Position numbers and translations under genes: made by a program
Shown: in pieces, positions 33,149-43,354 of the stretch
Layout of the letters: each line of letters opens with the position of its first letter
Numbering within the stretch: the stretch's first letter is position 1
NCBI RefSeq assembly: GCF_000687995.1
Contig: NZ_JIAC01000001.1
Coordinates: 1,736,001 to 1,800,000 of the forward strand
DNA: 64,000 bases
Direction of reading: 5' to 3'
From: Selenomonas ruminantium AC2024
Lineage (GTDB): Bacteria; Bacillota; Negativicutes; Selenomonadales; Selenomonadaceae
The notes under the pieces: model-generated
What the model was told of the DNA's origin: nothing
The model's database searches: none
What the model saw: the letters and a program-made list of their open reading frames with translations, nothing else

Positions 33149-34435
33149 ATGAAAGTTACGGTTGAAAATGGTGAAAACCAGCAGGTTACTCTGACGGTGG
33201 AGGTTGAAGCTGCGGAAGTTTCCAAGGCAGTGGAAAAGGCTGTAAAGCGTCTCAGCAACCGTGTAAATATTCCGGGTTTCCGCAAGGGCAAGGCTCCGCG
33301 CAAGATCATCGAGCGCAACGTGGGCATGGATGCTATCATGCAGGAAGCTTTCGATATCGTAGGTCCCAAGGCTTTCGCTGATGCTCTTGAAGAACAGAAG
33401 ATTGAGCCGGTTAGCCGTCCGCAGATCGACATCGAAACCCTTGAAGATGGCAAGGATCTCGTATTCAAGGCTACGGTTACGCCGCGTCCGGAAGTTAAAC
33501 TCGGCGAATACAAAGGCCTGAAGGTGGAAAAGAACGTAGAAGCTGTAACGGATGAAGACGTTGAAAAGCAGCTCAAGACGTTCCAGGATCGTCAGGGCAA
33601 GATGGTTGACGCTCCGGAAGGTTCCGCAGTTAAAGATGGCGACTTCACGACGCTTGATTTCGAAGGTTTCGTAGATGGCGAAGCATTCGAAGGCGGCAAG
33701 GGTCAGGATTACCCGCTGCAGATTGGTTCCGGCAGCTTCATCCCGGGCTTCGAAGATCAGCTGATCGGCGCTAAGATTGGCGAAGAAAAAGAAGTCAACG
33801 TAACGTTCCCGGAAGAATACCATGCTAAGGAACTGGCTGGCAAGGCTGCTACGTTCAAGTGCACCATCCGCAGCATCAAGCAGAAAGAACTGCCGGCTAT
33901 GGACGATGAACTGGCTAAGAAAGTCAGCAAGTTCGAAACCCTTGAAGAACTCAAGGCTGATGTTCGCAAGAACCTCGAAGAAAACGCAGCTCGCAAGGCT
34001 GAAAACGACCAGAAGGCTGCTGCTATCGACATGGCTACGAGCAACATCACCGTTGACATTCCGGCTGTCATGATTGACAACCGCGTAGAAGGCATGATTC
34101 GCGAAATGGCTATGCGCCTCGAACAGCAGGGCATGAGCTTTGATGCTTACCTGCAGTACGCTGGCACGGACATCAACAAGATTCGTGAAGATTACCGCGA
34201 AACGGCTGAAAAGAACGTTCGCACGGATCTCATGCTGGAAGAAGTTGCTAAGGCTGAAGACATCAAGGTTGAAGCAAAAGACCTCGATGCTGAAGTTGCT
34301 GGCATGGCTGCTGCTTACGGTGCAACGCCGCAGCAGGTTCAGAAGATTATTAAGGAGCAGGGACGCATTGGCGATCTGGCTGCTACGGTACTTCGCAAGA
34401 AGACGGCACAGTTCATCATCGACAGCATTGCCTAA
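33149..34435 (+). CDS. tig: Trigger factor (ribosome-associated chaperone)
   Basis: Binds the ribosome exit tunnel and folds nascent chains, with peptidyl-prolyl isomerase activity. The 428-residue protein has the ribosome-binding loop 'NIPGFRKGKAPRKIIE' (about residues 41-56), the FKBP-like domain with 'GDFTTLDFEGFVDGEAFEGG' (about 163-182), and a helical C-terminal chaperone domain. The frame is open from 33023, but the ATG at 33149 has AGGAGG before it and matches the family start. It precedes clpP and clpX, the usual order. Codon use is uniform and suggests high expression, which also creates a very long antisense open frame. Confidence 0.97.
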   Translation: MKVTVENGENQQVTLTVEVEAAEVSKAVEKAVKRLSNRVNIPGFRKGKAPRKIIERNVGMDAIMQEAFDIVGPKAFADALEEQKIEPVSRPQIDIETLEDGKDLVFKATVTPRPEVKLGEYKGLKVEKNVEAVTDEDVEKQLKTFQDRQGKMVDAPEGSAVKDGDFTTLDFEGFVDGEAFEGGKGQDYPLQIGSGSFIPGFEDQLIGAKIGEEKEVNVTFPEEYHAKELAGKAATFKCTIRSIKQKELPAMDDELAKKVSKFETLEELKADVRKNLEENAARKAENDQKAAAIDMATSNITVDIPAVMIDNRVEGMIREMAMRLEQQGMSFDAYLQYAGTDINKIREDYRETAEKNVRTDLMLEEVAKAEDIKVEAKDLDAEVAGMAAAYGATPQQVQKIIKEQGRIGDLAATVLRKKTAQFIIDSIA

Positions 34436-34462
34436 TTTTTCCCTGTATATGGGGGTATACCA

Positions 34463-35074
34463 ATGAGTTATGTACCAATGGTCGTAGAGCAGTCTAACCG
34501 TGGCGAGCGGGCATATGATATTTATTCCCGCCTGCTCAAGGACAGAATTATCTTCCTGGGCGGTCAGATTGACGATAATGTAGCCAATGTTGTAGTGGCA
34601 CAGATGCTCTTTTTGGAGTCGGAAGACCCGGATAAGGACATCTATCTCTACATCAACAGCCCTGGCGGTGTAGTTACCGCAGGCTTGGCTATCTATGATA
34701 CCATGCAGTATATCAAACCGGACGTTTCCACCATTTGCATTGGCCAGGCAGCCAGCATGGGAGCTGTGCTCCTGACTGCTGGCGCCAAGGGCAAGCGCTT
34801 CGCTCTGCCCAACGCCCGGGTTATGATTCACCAGCCGTTAGGCGGTGCTCAGGGCCAGTCCACGGACATCCAGATTCAGGCCCGTGAGATTCAGCGCATC
34901 CGTGAGACGATTAACGATATCTTCGTTTCGACCACGGGCAAGACTGCTGAAGAAATCAATAACGACACGGAACGCGATAATTTCATGACCGCTGCCGAAG
35001 CCAAGGCTTACGGCATTGTGGATGAAGTAATTACCCGTCCAAAAAAGACGAAGAAGAACGACGCTAAGGATTGA
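34463..35074 (+). CDS. clpP: ATP-dependent Clp protease proteolytic subunit
   Basis: The 203-residue serine protease subunit has '[19 protein letters not shown]', the catalytic Ser in '[13 protein letters not shown]' (near 98), the His in '[14 protein letters not shown]' (near 123), and the Asp in '[11 protein letters not shown]' (near 172). Start '[20 protein letters not shown]' is standard for the family. It is followed by the ATPase gene clpX, with which it forms the ClpXP protease. GGGGGT precedes the ATG. Confidence 0.97.
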   Translation: MSYVPMVVEQSNRGERAYDIYSRLLKDRIIFLGGQIDDNVANVVVAQMLFLESEDPDKDIYLYINSPGGVVTAGLAIYDTMQYIKPDVSTICIGQAASMGAVLLTAGAKGKRFALPNARVMIHQPLGGAQGQSTDIQIQAREIQRIRETINDIFVSTTGKTAEEINNDTERDNFMTAAEAKAYGIVDEVITRPKKTKKNDAKD

Positions 35075-35085
35075 GGGGTGGTGTC

Positions 35086-36351
35086 ATGTTGAAGTTTGGG
35101 GATGAAAAAGGTCAGCTCAAGTGCTCTTTTTGTGGTAAGACCCAGGAGCAGGTAAGAAAGCTGGTTGCAGGTCCCGGTGTCTATATCTGCGACGAATGCA
35201 TTGAACTCTGCAATGAAATCATTGAGGAAGAGTTCAGCGAGGAAGCAGAGGTAGAACTCAAGGACGTCCCAAAACCGAAGGACATCCGTGCAATCCTCGA
35301 CCAGTATGTAATCGGTCAGAACGATGCCAAGAAGAGCCTCGCCGTGGCCGTGTACAATCACTACAAGCGCATTAATATGGGCGCAGGCAAGACGGATGAT
35401 GTGGAACTGCAGAAGTCCAATATTCTGATGCTTGGTCCCACAGGCAGCGGTAAGACGCTTCTGGCACAGACTTTGGCGCGGATACTCAACGTACCCTTTG
35501 CCATCGCCGATGCTACGGCGCTTACGGAAGCCGGTTATGTGGGCGAGGATGTGGAAAACATCCTCCTGAAGCTCATTCAGGCCGCTGATTATGATGTGGA
35601 GAAGGCCGAACGCGGCATTGTCTATATCGACGAAATCGATAAGATTGCCCGCAAGTCGGAAAATCCCTCCATCACCCGTGATGTATCTGGCGAAGGTGTA
35701 CAGCAGGCCCTTTTGAAGATTCTGGAAGGCACGGTGGCTTCCGTTCCGCCACAGGGCGGGCGCAAGCATCCCCATCAGGAGCTTATCCAGATTGATACCA
35801 CGAACATTCTCTTTATCTGCGGCGGTGCTTTTGATGGCATTGAAAAGGTTATCGAAAGCCGTATCGGCCAGAAGCAGATGGGCTTTGGTGCTAATATCAA
35901 ATCCAAGAAGCAGCAGCGCAATGTCGGGGAAACCCTCAAGAAGCTCCTGCCGGAGGATTTGCTCAAGCATGGTCTGATTCCGGAATTCATTGGCCGTGTG
36001 CCAGTGGTAGTAACGCTGGAATCCTTGGACGAGGACGCTCTGGTCAGCATCCTGACCCAGCCGAAGAACGCGCTGATTAAACAGTATGCCAAGCTCCTAG
36101 AGATGGACGGCGTGAAGCTGTCCTTTGATGATGAGGCTCTGCGTCTTATCGCCAAGGAAGCCTTGAAGCGCAAGACTGGCGCCCGTGGCCTGCGGTCCAT
36201 TATTGAAGGCATTATGTGCAATGTCATGTACGACATTCCCTCCATTGAGGGTGTCACGGCCTGCCATGTGACCAAAGACACGGTGAACAACAAAAAAGAC
36301 CCTGTCCTGACCATCGACAAGAAGGTGCAGAATAGTGAAGCATCTGCCTGA
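35086..36351 (+). CDS. clpX: ATP-dependent Clp protease ATP-binding subunit ClpX
   Basis: The unfoldase of ClpXP, 421 residues. The N-terminal zinc-binding domain has four Cys in 'CSFCGK' and '[10 protein letters not shown]'. The AAA+ core follows with Walker A '[16 protein letters not shown]', Walker B '[12 protein letters not shown]', the substrate-pore 'GYVGEDV' loop and the 'GGRKHPHQE' RKH loop, then the sensor region. An upstream in-frame ATG at 35071 overlaps clpP, but the ATG at 35086 has GAGGGGTGG before it and matches the family N-terminus ([16 protein letters not shown]). Confidence 0.97.
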   Translation: MLKFGDEKGQLKCSFCGKTQEQVRKLVAGPGVYICDECIELCNEIIEEEFSEEAEVELKDVPKPKDIRAILDQYVIGQNDAKKSLAVAVYNHYKRINMGAGKTDDVELQKSNILMLGPTGSGKTLLAQTLARILNVPFAIADATALTEAGYVGEDVENILLKLIQAADYDVEKAERGIVYIDEIDKIARKSENPSITRDVSGEGVQQALLKILEGTVASVPPQGGRKHPHQELIQIDTTNILFICGGAFDGIEKVIESRIGQKQMGFGANIKSKKQQRNVGETLKKLLPEDLLKHGLIPEFIGRVPVVVTLESLDEDALVSILTQPKNALIKQYAKLLEMDGVKLSFDDEALRLIAKEALKRKTGARGLRSIIEGIMCNVMYDIPSIEGVTACHVTKDTVNNKKDPVLTIDKKVQNSEASA

Positions 36352-36368
36352 TTACGGCAGGCGTAAGG

Positions 36369-36399
36369 CAAGGCGTTGCTAAGGCAGCGCCTTGTTTAA
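36369..36399 (+). terminator. Hairpin between clpX and lon (attenuator-like)
   Basis: CAAGGCGTTGC at 36369-36379 pairs with GCAGCGCCTTG at 36384-36394 (one G-U), followed by only TTTAAT. The short T-run makes it a weak terminator or mRNA processing hairpin that could lower lon expression relative to clpX. Confidence 0.45.
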
Positions 36400-36424
36400 T
36401 ATTTAGGAAAAAGGAGGGAGTCAA

Positions 36425-38728
36425 ATGGCTGAACTTCGTACTTTGCCATTATTGCCTTTAAGAGGCATGGTCGTATTCCCTTATATGATGATACATCTCG
36501 ATGTCGCCCGGGCACGTTCCATGGCCGCCATCGAGGAAGCCATGGTGGAAAACCGGGAGATTATCCTGACGGCGCAGACCGATGCGGAGCAGGAAGAGTT
36601 TGCCTTCAAGGATTTGTATCCGGTGGGAGCTGTGGCGGAAATCCGTCAGGTCATCAAGCTGCCCGGCGATACGGTACGGGTATTGGTGGAAGGCAAACGG
36701 CGGGCCGTCATCCACGAGTTCCATGCGGAGGAAAATTACGATACCGCTACGGTAGAGGAATTTTCCGATAAAATCGATACTTCCATGAACATGGAAGCCT
36801 TGAACCGGGCTGTGGTGCATCAGTTTGAAGAATGGGTGCGCCTGTCCAAGAAGATTCCGCCCGAGACGTTGGTTTCTGTGGCCATTATCGATGATGCCGG
36901 CCGGCTGGCCGACCTGATTGCCAGCCATCTGAACCTCAAGGTGGAAACCCGTCAGGAACTTTTGGCTGCTATTGATGTCAAGGAGCGCCTTGAAAAACTC
37001 TATGCTGTGTTGACGCGGGAAATGGAAATCCTGCAGATGGAGCATAAGATTGGCAAGCAGGTGCGCAAGCAGATGGATAAAATCCAAAAGGATTACTATC
37101 TGCGCGAGCAGATTAAGGCCATCCGTCAGGAACTTGGCGACAGCAACAAGGGCGAGATTGACGAAGCCCGCAAGAAGCTCAATGAGGGCAATTACCCGGA
37201 TGAGGTTAAAAAAGCGGTGGAAAAAGAATTAAACCGCTTGGAGTCTCTGAGCAACATGCACGCAGAAACCGGTGTTATCCGCAATTATGTGGATTGCTTG
37301 CTGGAGCTTCCTTGGAATGAGGAATCCGAAGACACGGTGGATATTGCCGCTGCCAAAAAGATACTCGATGAAGACCACTATGGTTTAACCAAGGTCAAGG
37401 ATAGGATTTTGGACTATCTGGCTGTACATAAGCTGGCCAAGGATAAGAGTGCGCCAATTCTCTGTCTGGTAGGTCCTCCGGGCGTGGGCAAGACTTCGCT
37501 GGCGACTTCTGTGGCCAGAGCTACGGGCCGTGAATTCGTGCGGGCATCCTTAGGCGGCGTCCGTGATGAAGCCGAAATCCGTGGCCATCGCCGCACCTAT
37601 GTGGGGGCTATGCCCGGGCGCATCATTGAAGGCATCCGCAAGGTCGGCAAGAAGAATCCTGTGTTTCTGCTCGATGAAGTGGACAAGCTCTCTGGTGATT
37701 ACCATGGCGACCCGTCAGCGGCACTCTTGGAGGTGCTTGACCCGGCGCAGAATTCCACCTTTAGCGACCACTTTGTGGATTTGCCCTTTGACCTCTCCAA
37801 GGTATTCTGGATTGTGACGGCCAATAACCTTGGCAATATTCCGCGCCCGCTGCGGGACAGAATGGAAATCATTCAGCTCTCCAGCTATACGGAAGTGGAG
37901 AAATTAGAGATTGCCAAGCGCTACCTCGTAGCCCGTCAGCGCACGCAAAATGGCCTCAAAGCCAAGGATATCAGCTTTGGTGCAGGTGTATTGCAGAAAA
38001 TCATCAGCGATTATACCCGTGAATCCGGTGTCCGTGAACTCGAACGCGAAATCGGCAGCGTCTGCCGCAAGGCCGCCCGCAAGATTGTAGAGGGCGAAGA
38101 TGCACCGATTAAAGTGACCAAGAAGAACCTTACGGACTTCTTGGGCAAGGTCAAATTCCAGGACACCAAGGCCAATAAAAAGCCACAGGTCGGCGTAGTT
38201 ACCGGCATGGCCTGGACGGAAGTCGGCGGCACGATTCTGCCCACGGAAGTTACTGTGCTCAAAGGCAAGGGCAAGCTGATTCTGACCGGTCAGATTGGCG
38301 ATGTAATGCAGGAATCGGCACAGGCAGGGCTTACTTATGTCCGCAGCCGTTCGGATAAGCTGAAATTGGCGGATGACTTCTATGAGAAGGAAGATATTCA
38401 TATCCATCTGCCCGAAGGTGCCATCCCGAAAGACGGCCCCTCAGCAGGCATTACCATGGCTACGGGCATGATTTCGGCCCTGACCGGCAGAAAGGTTAGA
38501 AGTGATGTAGCCATGACCGGTGAAATCACCCTGCGGGGCAATGTGCTCCCCATCGGCGGCCTCAAGGAAAAAGTGCTCGCCGCTTACCGCGAAGGCATGA
38601 AGACCATCGTTCTGCCCAAGGACAACGAAAAGGATATCGAAGATATCCCCGAAACCGTGCGGGAGAAACTGGAATTCAGACCTGTGGAATCCATGGATGA
38701 AGTGCTGAAAATAGCATTGTTAAAATAG
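36425..38728 (+). CDS. lon: ATP-dependent Lon protease
   Basis: Degrades misfolded and regulatory proteins. The 767-residue protein has the N-terminal LAN domain (about 5-195, starting '[18 protein letters not shown]'), a coiled coil, an AAA+ module with '[15 protein letters not shown]' and '[11 protein letters not shown]', and the C-terminal Ser/Lys protease domain with '[15 protein letters not shown]' (catalytic Ser) and '[12 protein letters not shown]' (catalytic Lys). Length is standard for LonA. AAAGGAGGGAG precedes the ATG. In Bacillus lonA is followed directly by engB; here the two are separated by a 670-base structured region. Confidence 0.97.
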   Translation: MAELRTLPLLPLRGMVVFPYMMIHLDVARARSMAAIEEAMVENREIILTAQTDAEQEEFAFKDLYPVGAVAEIRQVIKLPGDTVRVLVEGKRRAVIHEFHAEENYDTATVEEFSDKIDTSMNMEALNRAVVHQFEEWVRLSKKIPPETLVSVAIIDDAGRLADLIASHLNLKVETRQELLAAIDVKERLEKLYAVLTREMEILQMEHKIGKQVRKQMDKIQKDYYLREQIKAIRQELGDSNKGEIDEARKKLNEGNYPDEVKKAVEKELNRLESLSNMHAETGVIRNYVDCLLELPWNEESEDTVDIAAAKKILDEDHYGLTKVKDRILDYLAVHKLAKDKSAPILCLVGPPGVGKTSLATSVARATGREFVRASLGGVRDEAEIRGHRRTYVGAMPGRIIEGIRKVGKKNPVFLLDEVDKLSGDYHGDPSAALLEVLDPAQNSTFSDHFVDLPFDLSKVFWIVTANNLGNIPRPLRDRMEIIQLSSYTEVEKLEIAKRYLVARQRTQNGLKAKDISFGAGVLQKIISDYTRESGVRELEREIGSVCRKAARKIVEGEDAPIKVTKKNLTDFLGKVKFQDTKANKKPQVGVVTGMAWTEVGGTILPTEVTVLKGKGKLILTGQIGDVMQESAQAGLTYVRSRSDKLKLADDFYEKEDIHIHLPEGAIPKDGPSAGITMATGMISALTGRKVRSDVAMTGEITLRGNVLPIGGLKEKVLAAYREGMKTIVLPKDNEKDIEDIPETVREKLEFRPVESMDEVLKIALLK

Positions 38729-38738
38729 TGCTTCCCTT

Positions 38739-38773
38739 AAAAAGTCCGCTGACGAAAAGTCAACGGGCTTTTA
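38739..38773 (+). terminator. Probable terminator after lon
   Basis: AAAAGTCCGCTGAC and GTCAACGGGCTTTT form a 14-bp stem with one G-U and one mismatch around a GAAAA loop (38754-38758). The T-run is part of the stem, so strength is moderate. Confidence 0.55.
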
Positions 38774-38813
38774 AGTAAGTGGTAGTTTGTGCATTAGTTC
38801 GTGCTTATGGTAT

Positions 38814-39330
38814 CCCGTTTATACGCAGTCTGGGGCGAACGGGAAGTGTTTTTTCTGTTTTCCGCTAAACGACCCCCTCGTAAAAGAGAACTGTCCAATT
38901 ACCTGCGCCGGGCAGGCCAACGGCGCGGCTTTCAGCGTTTTTTCTAGCATTTTCTTACCGGGGCCGGCCTTCACTGCGTTCAGGCAGTCGCTCCCTACAG
39001 AAAAATCACTCCCCGTTCGCCCCCAAGTTACGGATTATGCAAGCGGCGAGAACTCGTTGCTCTCGTTACAAGAACATCGATGTTCTTGCTGCTTGTCACC
39101 GCGAAAATGCCGTTTAGTACGAACATCACTTAGGGCGGAGGTGGTGATGCTTTTCGCCGTGGAACGACTGTCCGAACGCAGTGAGGACTGGCCCACAAAC
39201 GGCATAGACTAAATACTGCGCTGAACATACGCGCCGCCGGTCTCGCCCGGCGCAGGTAACTAAAAAGCCTATACTCTTGCTTGTGGGTCATTTAGTGCAA
39301 CGGCGAAAAGTATTACCACCTCCACCCAAA
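38814..39330. repeat. Large structured intergenic element between lon and engB
   Basis: About 500 bases with interlocking inverted repeats and no credible gene. Pair A: 38832-38858 with 38997-39023 (25 of 27 match). Pair C: 38899-38913 with 39245-39259 (15 of 15), whose left arm lies inside pair A and right arm outside, giving a pseudoknot-like order. Pair E: 39133-39159 with 39301-39327 (24 of 27; two differences are G-U compatible). Pair F: 39107-39115 with 39197-39205 (9 of 9). A small palindrome AAGAACATCGATGTTCTT lies near 39070-39087. The 141-residue open frame inside is Cys/Ser-rich, crosses the repeats and is not believed. It may be a large structured RNA or a non-autonomous element. 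Confidence 0.6.
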
Positions 39331-39398
39331 CTGAGCTGTAACAAAAAATTTCAGCACGCACTGGCAAACTGCATTTTATATGTAAAGGAGATGAATGT

Positions 39399-40022
39399 AT
39401 GAAGGATAGAGTAATTATCACGCAGGGACAGTATGTGGCTTCTGCGGTCAAACAAGACCAATACCCCGAAGCCGACCTGCCGGAAATCGTCTTTATTGGC
39501 CGTTCCAACGTAGGCAAGTCCTCGCTGATTAATTCTTTGACCCGTGTCAATAATCTGGCCCGCGTGTCCTCCCAGCCCGGCAAGACGCAGACTATCAACT
39601 TCTTTGAAGTGGGCGTCAAGATTGCCGAGGTCGAGGAACGTAAGGCCTTTTACCTCGTGGACCTGCCCGGTTATGGCTATGCCAAGACTGGCAAGGAAAA
39701 GCGCAAAATCTGGTCGAAATTTATCGAGGAGTATCTGTTGAACTCCCCGCGCCTGACTTTTGTCTGCCAGCTTATCGACAGCCGTCACGAACCGATGGCT
39801 TCTGATGTAGATATGTTCAACTGGCTGGTGGATAATGGCATTCCTGTGCTGATTATCGCCACCAAGGTGGATAAGATTGGCAAGAATGAGCGGGCAAAAA
39901 ACATTGCCGCCATCAAGCGCAAGCTTGGCATTAAAGAAATTTCCGTACTGCCGTATTCCTCACTAAAAAATGAAGGCCGTTCAGATTTACTTGACGTTAT
40001 CGGTGATTCTTTGTTAGAATAA
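39399..40022 (+). CDS. engB: Ribosome biogenesis GTPase EngB (YsxC/YihA)
   Basis: An essential GTPase for assembly of the large ribosomal subunit. The 207-residue protein has G1 'FIGRSNVGKSSLIN' (near 32-45), the switch region with 'SSQPGKTQTINFFE', G3 'LVDLPGYGYAKTG', G4 'IIATKVDKIG' and G5 'VLPYSSLKNEG'. The ATG at 39399 is preceded by AAAGGAGAT at 39384-39391. An insert 'KIAEVEERKA' makes the strand before G3 slightly longer than usual. Position after lon matches other Firmicutes, apart from the element in between. Confidence 0.96.
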   Translation: MKDRVIITQGQYVASAVKQDQYPEADLPEIVFIGRSNVGKSSLINSLTRVNNLARVSSQPGKTQTINFFEVGVKIAEVEERKAFYLVDLPGYGYAKTGKEKRKIWSKFIEEYLLNSPRLTFVCQLIDSRHEPMASDVDMFNWLVDNGIPVLIIATKVDKIGKNERAKNIAAIKRKLGIKEISVLPYSSLKNEGRSDLLDVIGDSLLE

Positions 40023-40113
40023 TAATAGAGAAATGTGAATCGGATTCATATTACGCAGAAACAATGTGTATTACGCGGGAATCATGATAGCGATTTAGGG
40101 GAGAGGGATAACC

Positions 40114-40572
40114 ATGATGGAATTAACGGCATTTGACAAGGATTTGCTGAATTTGCTGCAGGGAAATCTGCCTGTATGCAGTCACCCCTTTGCCAAGCTG
40201 GCAGAGGAACTGGGCACCGATGAGCAGACGGTGCTCAGCCGGGTGCAGGAGTTGAAAGCAGAGGGATACCTGCGCCGTATCGGCACGTTTTTTGACTCTA
40301 ACAACCTGGGCTATAAGGGCACATTGGTGGCCTTGAAGGTTGACCCTGCCAAAATGCAGACCGTAGCCGAGGCTGTTAACCGTTATCCCGGAGCGACCCA
40401 TAACTATGAGCGCGAGGGACGCTACAATCTCTGGTTTACCCTGCTGTCTCCGAATCTTGAAACCGAAGCCAGGATTTTGGATGAGGTGCAGTCCTTAAAC
40501 GGCGTGGAGGATATGTTGAACCTCAAGGCCAACAAGAAATACAAAATCAATGTGCAGTTCAAATTGCATTAA
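40114..40572 (+). CDS. ahbA: Siroheme decarboxylase subunit AhbA (Lrp/AsnC-like)
   Basis: With AhbB this protein removes two acetate carboxyls from siroheme to give 12,18-didecarboxysiroheme, in the alternative heme (or heme d1) pathway. The 152-residue protein looks like an AsnC/Lrp regulator: an N-terminal winged HTH ('LAEELGTDEQTVLSRVQEL') with 'LRRIGTFFDSNNLGYKG', then a ferredoxin-like domain with 'THNYEREGRYNLWFTLLS'. That last motif and the tandem arrangement with a second such gene identify AhbA/NirD-type proteins rather than a true regulator. Start Met is at 40114 or 40117. It lies 13 bases before ahbB. Confidence 0.85.
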   Translation: MMELTAFDKDLLNLLQGNLPVCSHPFAKLAEELGTDEQTVLSRVQELKAEGYLRRIGTFFDSNNLGYKGTLVALKVDPAKMQTVAEAVNRYPGATHNYEREGRYNLWFTLLSPNLETEARILDEVQSLNGVEDMLNLKANKKYKINVQFKLH

Positions 40573-40585
40573 GGGGGACAGTTTT

Positions 40586-41077
40586 ATGGCAGCAGAAGAT
40601 ATCGATGAATTAAGCGAATTAGATAAACGCATTGTCCGTGCCCTGCAGGGCGAGTTCCCTTTGGTGGCAGAGCCCTATAAGACTTTGGCCGAACAGGTAG
40701 GAGTCAGTGAAGAGATTTTCATGGAACGGGTCAAGTCCATGCAGCAGACGAAAAAAATCCGCAAGATGGGCGCCGTGCTCTGTCATCGTGAGGTTGGCTT
40801 TAAGGCCAATGTCTTAGTGGCTTGGGAAGTGCCTGCGCAGCGCCTGGACGAAATTGCCCGCCACATGGCCGCCAGTCCCTTCGTAACCCATTGCTACGAT
40901 AGAAATACCGCCGAGAATTGGCCCTATAATCTCTACACCATGGTACATGGCCGCAGCCGTGAAGAATGTGAACAGGTGGTACGGGATTTAGGTCAGGAAT
41001 GCAACGTCAGCAAGCATGTGATGCTCTACTCCAAACACGAGTGGAAAAAGACCGCGATGAAGTATTTTTGCGAATAA
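40586..41077 (+). CDS. ahbB: Siroheme decarboxylase subunit AhbB (Lrp/AsnC-like)
   Basis: The 163-residue partner of AhbA. The HTH-like N-terminus has 'LAEQVGVSEEIFMERVKSM', followed by 'KIRKMGAVLCHREVGFKANVL'. The diagnostic motif is 'HCYDRNTAENWPYNLYTMVHG', with the His-Cys-Tyr and Trp-Pro-Tyr-Asn pattern of AhbB/NirH proteins (quoted over two parts). The ATG at 40586 has AAGGGGG before it; an in-frame upstream start overlaps ahbA. No other heme gene is in the window, so whether the product goes on to heme b or d1 cannot be read here. A strong terminator follows. Confidence 0.87.
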   Translation: MAAEDIDELSELDKRIVRALQGEFPLVAEPYKTLAEQVGVSEEIFMERVKSMQQTKKIRKMGAVLCHREVGFKANVLVAWEVPAQRLDEIARHMAASPFVTHCYDRNTAENWPYNLYTMVHGRSREECEQVVRDLGQECNVSKHVMLYSKHEWKKTAMKYFCE

Positions 41078-41078
41078 A

Positions 41079-41118
41079 GTAAAAGAGACAAGCGCCAAAC
41101 TTGTCTCTTTTACTTTAT
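41079..41118 (+). terminator. Strong terminator after ahbB
   Basis: A perfect 14-bp stem (GTAAAAGAGACAAG at 41079-41092 with its complement at 41100-41113) with a 7-base loop and a T-rich tail. Confidence 0.88.
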
Positions 41119-41197
41119 TTTATTATAAAAATATGCTAATATGTAAACAGTGTTTCGTCAATAAATACAATTTTCATTTATAAGCGAGGTAATCCAT

Positions 41198-42382
41198 ATG
41201 GTCAATAACAAAATGTATGAACTGGGTACGAAAAAATCCACCATCCGCACCATCTTCGAGTTCGGCAGAAAACGGGCTGCCGAAGTAGGGGAGGAAAATG
41301 TCTACGACTTCAGCCTGGGCAATCCCAATGTGCCCACGCCGGAATTTATCAAGGAAGCGGCCGTGGATATCCTGACCAATATGGAACCATCCGCCATTCA
41401 TGGTTACACCGTGGCTCCGGGCAATCCGCAGGTGCGCAAGGCGCTGGCCGATAGCATTAACAGCCGTTTTGGCATGCATATCACGGAGAAAAATCTGTTT
41501 ATGACGGCAGGCGCTGCTGCCTCCATTACTATTTGCTTCAAAGCATTGTCCCAGCCGGAGGATGAGTACATCACTTTTGCGCCCTTCTTCCCGGAATACC
41601 GGGCTTTTGTGGAATCCGTTGGCGGTAAGCTCGTGGTTGTGCCAGCCCAGCCAGAGGACTGGCAGATTGACTTTGCAGCCTTTGAGCGTTTGGTGAATAA
41701 CCATACCAAAGCCGTTATCGTCAATAGCCCTAACAATCCCAGCGGTGCCGTATACTCCGAGGAAACCATCAAGAAGCTCGCGAAGATTCTGCAGGCCAAG
41801 GAAAAGGAATACCATCATCCCATCTTCATCATCGCGGATGAACCCTATCGGGAAATTGCCTTTGAAGGATATACTGTGCCGTATATTCCGAAATACTACG
41901 ATAACACACTGGTCTGCTATTCCTATAGCAAATCCTTCTCCCTGCCCGGTGAGCGTATCGGCTATATTGTCGTGCCGGACACCGTCGCGAACTTCGAGAA
42001 GGTCTACGGTGCCATTGCCGGTGCTGCCCGGGTGCTGACCCATGTCAATGCGCCTTCCCTGTGGCAGCTGGTGGTGGGCCGCTGCGCCAACATGCCTTCG
42101 GACATCAGTACGTATGTCAAAAACGGCCAGCTCCTTTATCAGGGGCTCGTTGACGCAGGCTTTGAATGTGTGAAGCCCCAGGGCGCGTTCTATCTCTTCC
42201 CCAAGTGCCTTGAAGAGGACGACTATGCCTTCTGCAAACGAGCACAGAAATATGACCTGCTGCTCGTGCCCGGCACCGACTTCGGCTGCCCCGGCTACTT
42301 CCGTGCCGCCTATTGCATCAAGACGGAAACCATCGAAAAATCCCTGCCCCTGTTCAAAAAACTAGCTGCAGAATACAAATAA
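41198..42382 (+). CDS. Class I/II PLP-dependent aminotransferase
   Basis: A 394-residue fold-type I aminotransferase. It has 'DFSLGNPNVPTPEFI' at the N-terminus, 'TAGAAASITICFKAL' (cofactor phosphate loop), 'IVNSPNNPSGAVYSEE', 'IIADEPYREI' with the pyridine-binding Asp, 'CYSYSKSFSLPGERIGY' with the Schiff-base Lys, and 'PGTDFGCPGYFRAAYC' with the carboxylate-binding Arg. The exact amino acid is not determined; aspartate/aromatic-type is most likely. It is a single-gene unit between two strong terminators. GCGAGGT lies before the ATG. Confidence 0.92.
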   Translation: MVNNKMYELGTKKSTIRTIFEFGRKRAAEVGEENVYDFSLGNPNVPTPEFIKEAAVDILTNMEPSAIHGYTVAPGNPQVRKALADSINSRFGMHITEKNLFMTAGAAASITICFKALSQPEDEYITFAPFFPEYRAFVESVGGKLVVVPAQPEDWQIDFAAFERLVNNHTKAVIVNSPNNPSGAVYSEETIKKLAKILQAKEKEYHHPIFIIADEPYREIAFEGYTVPYIPKYYDNTLVCYSYSKSFSLPGERIGYIVVPDTVANFEKVYGAIAGAARVLTHVNAPSLWQLVVGRCANMPSDISTYVKNGQLLYQGLVDAGFECVKPQGAFYLFPKCLEEDDYAFCKRAQKYDLLLVPGTDFGCPGYFRAAYCIKTETIEKSLPLFKKLAAEYK

Positions 42383-42405
42383 GATAAGCAATTAAATTTA
42401 TATGG

Positions 42406-42438
42406 AAAAGCCATCAGTGTATTCTGGTGGCTTTTTTC
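42406..42438 (+). terminator. Rho-independent terminator
   Basis: AAAAGCCATCAG at 42406-42417 pairs with CTGGTGGCTTTT at 42424-42435 (one G-U pair), 6-base loop, followed by further T residues. It ends the aminotransferase gene. Confidence 0.85.
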
Positions 42439-42520
42439 TTGTAAATTTGTTATATGGTTGATTTTTCTCCTTATAAATCATGTATATATAGTATAGATAA
42501 AAATTTTTGTGTATTTATAG

Positions 42521-43126
<606 letters not shown>

Positions 43127-43135
43127 TAAAGTAAG

Positions 43136-43184
43136 GCCCCCTTGTTGGAACTGTGATACACAGTTTGACAAGGGGGCTCTTTTA
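43136..43184 (+). terminator. Terminator after recombinase gene
   Basis: GCCCCCTTGT at 43136-43145 pairs perfectly with ACAAGGGGGC at 43168-43177; an inner AACTGTG/CACAGTT hairpin lies between. CTCTTTTA follows. Confidence 0.85.
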
Positions 43185-43196
43185 TTTGCGTAAGTG

Positions 43197-43218
43197 TCAT
43201 AAAGTATACATTTTGACA
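43197..43218 (+). repeat. 22-bp direct repeat with dyad symmetry, copy 1
   Basis: TCATAAAGTATACATTTTGA plus CA occurs here and again at 43355. With the two preceding bases (TG) it is a 24-bp imperfect palindrome centred on GTATAC (20 of 24 positions symmetric). It lies between the recombinase terminator and the ribbon-helix-helix gene and could be a recombinase crossover site or a repressor operator. Confidence 0.8.
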
Positions 43219-43354
43219 CTTTTGAACTCACAATGAACATTATAACAAATGCATTCTGCAATGTCTATTTTTTCGTTAATTTTTATTTATTTTAGTAACT
43301 TTTTGAGACAAATATGGAATATTTTTGATTGCACAAAATACATTATGCGTCGTT

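Noticed and set aside
33119-34831. Very long open frame (570 codons) on the minus strand opposite tig and clpP
   Set aside because: It is a shadow of the strongly biased codon use of tig and clpP; its predicted protein is low in credible motifs and both sense genes are certain.
38787-39212. 141-codon + strand open frame between lon and engB
   Set aside because: It runs through the interlocking inverted repeats, is rich in Cys and Ser without domain-like pattern, and has no ribosome binding site.
40114-41077. The two Lrp/AsnC-like proteins as transcription regulators
   Set aside because: Their tandem arrangement and the HCYxRN...WPYNLYTM motif identify siroheme decarboxylase subunits.
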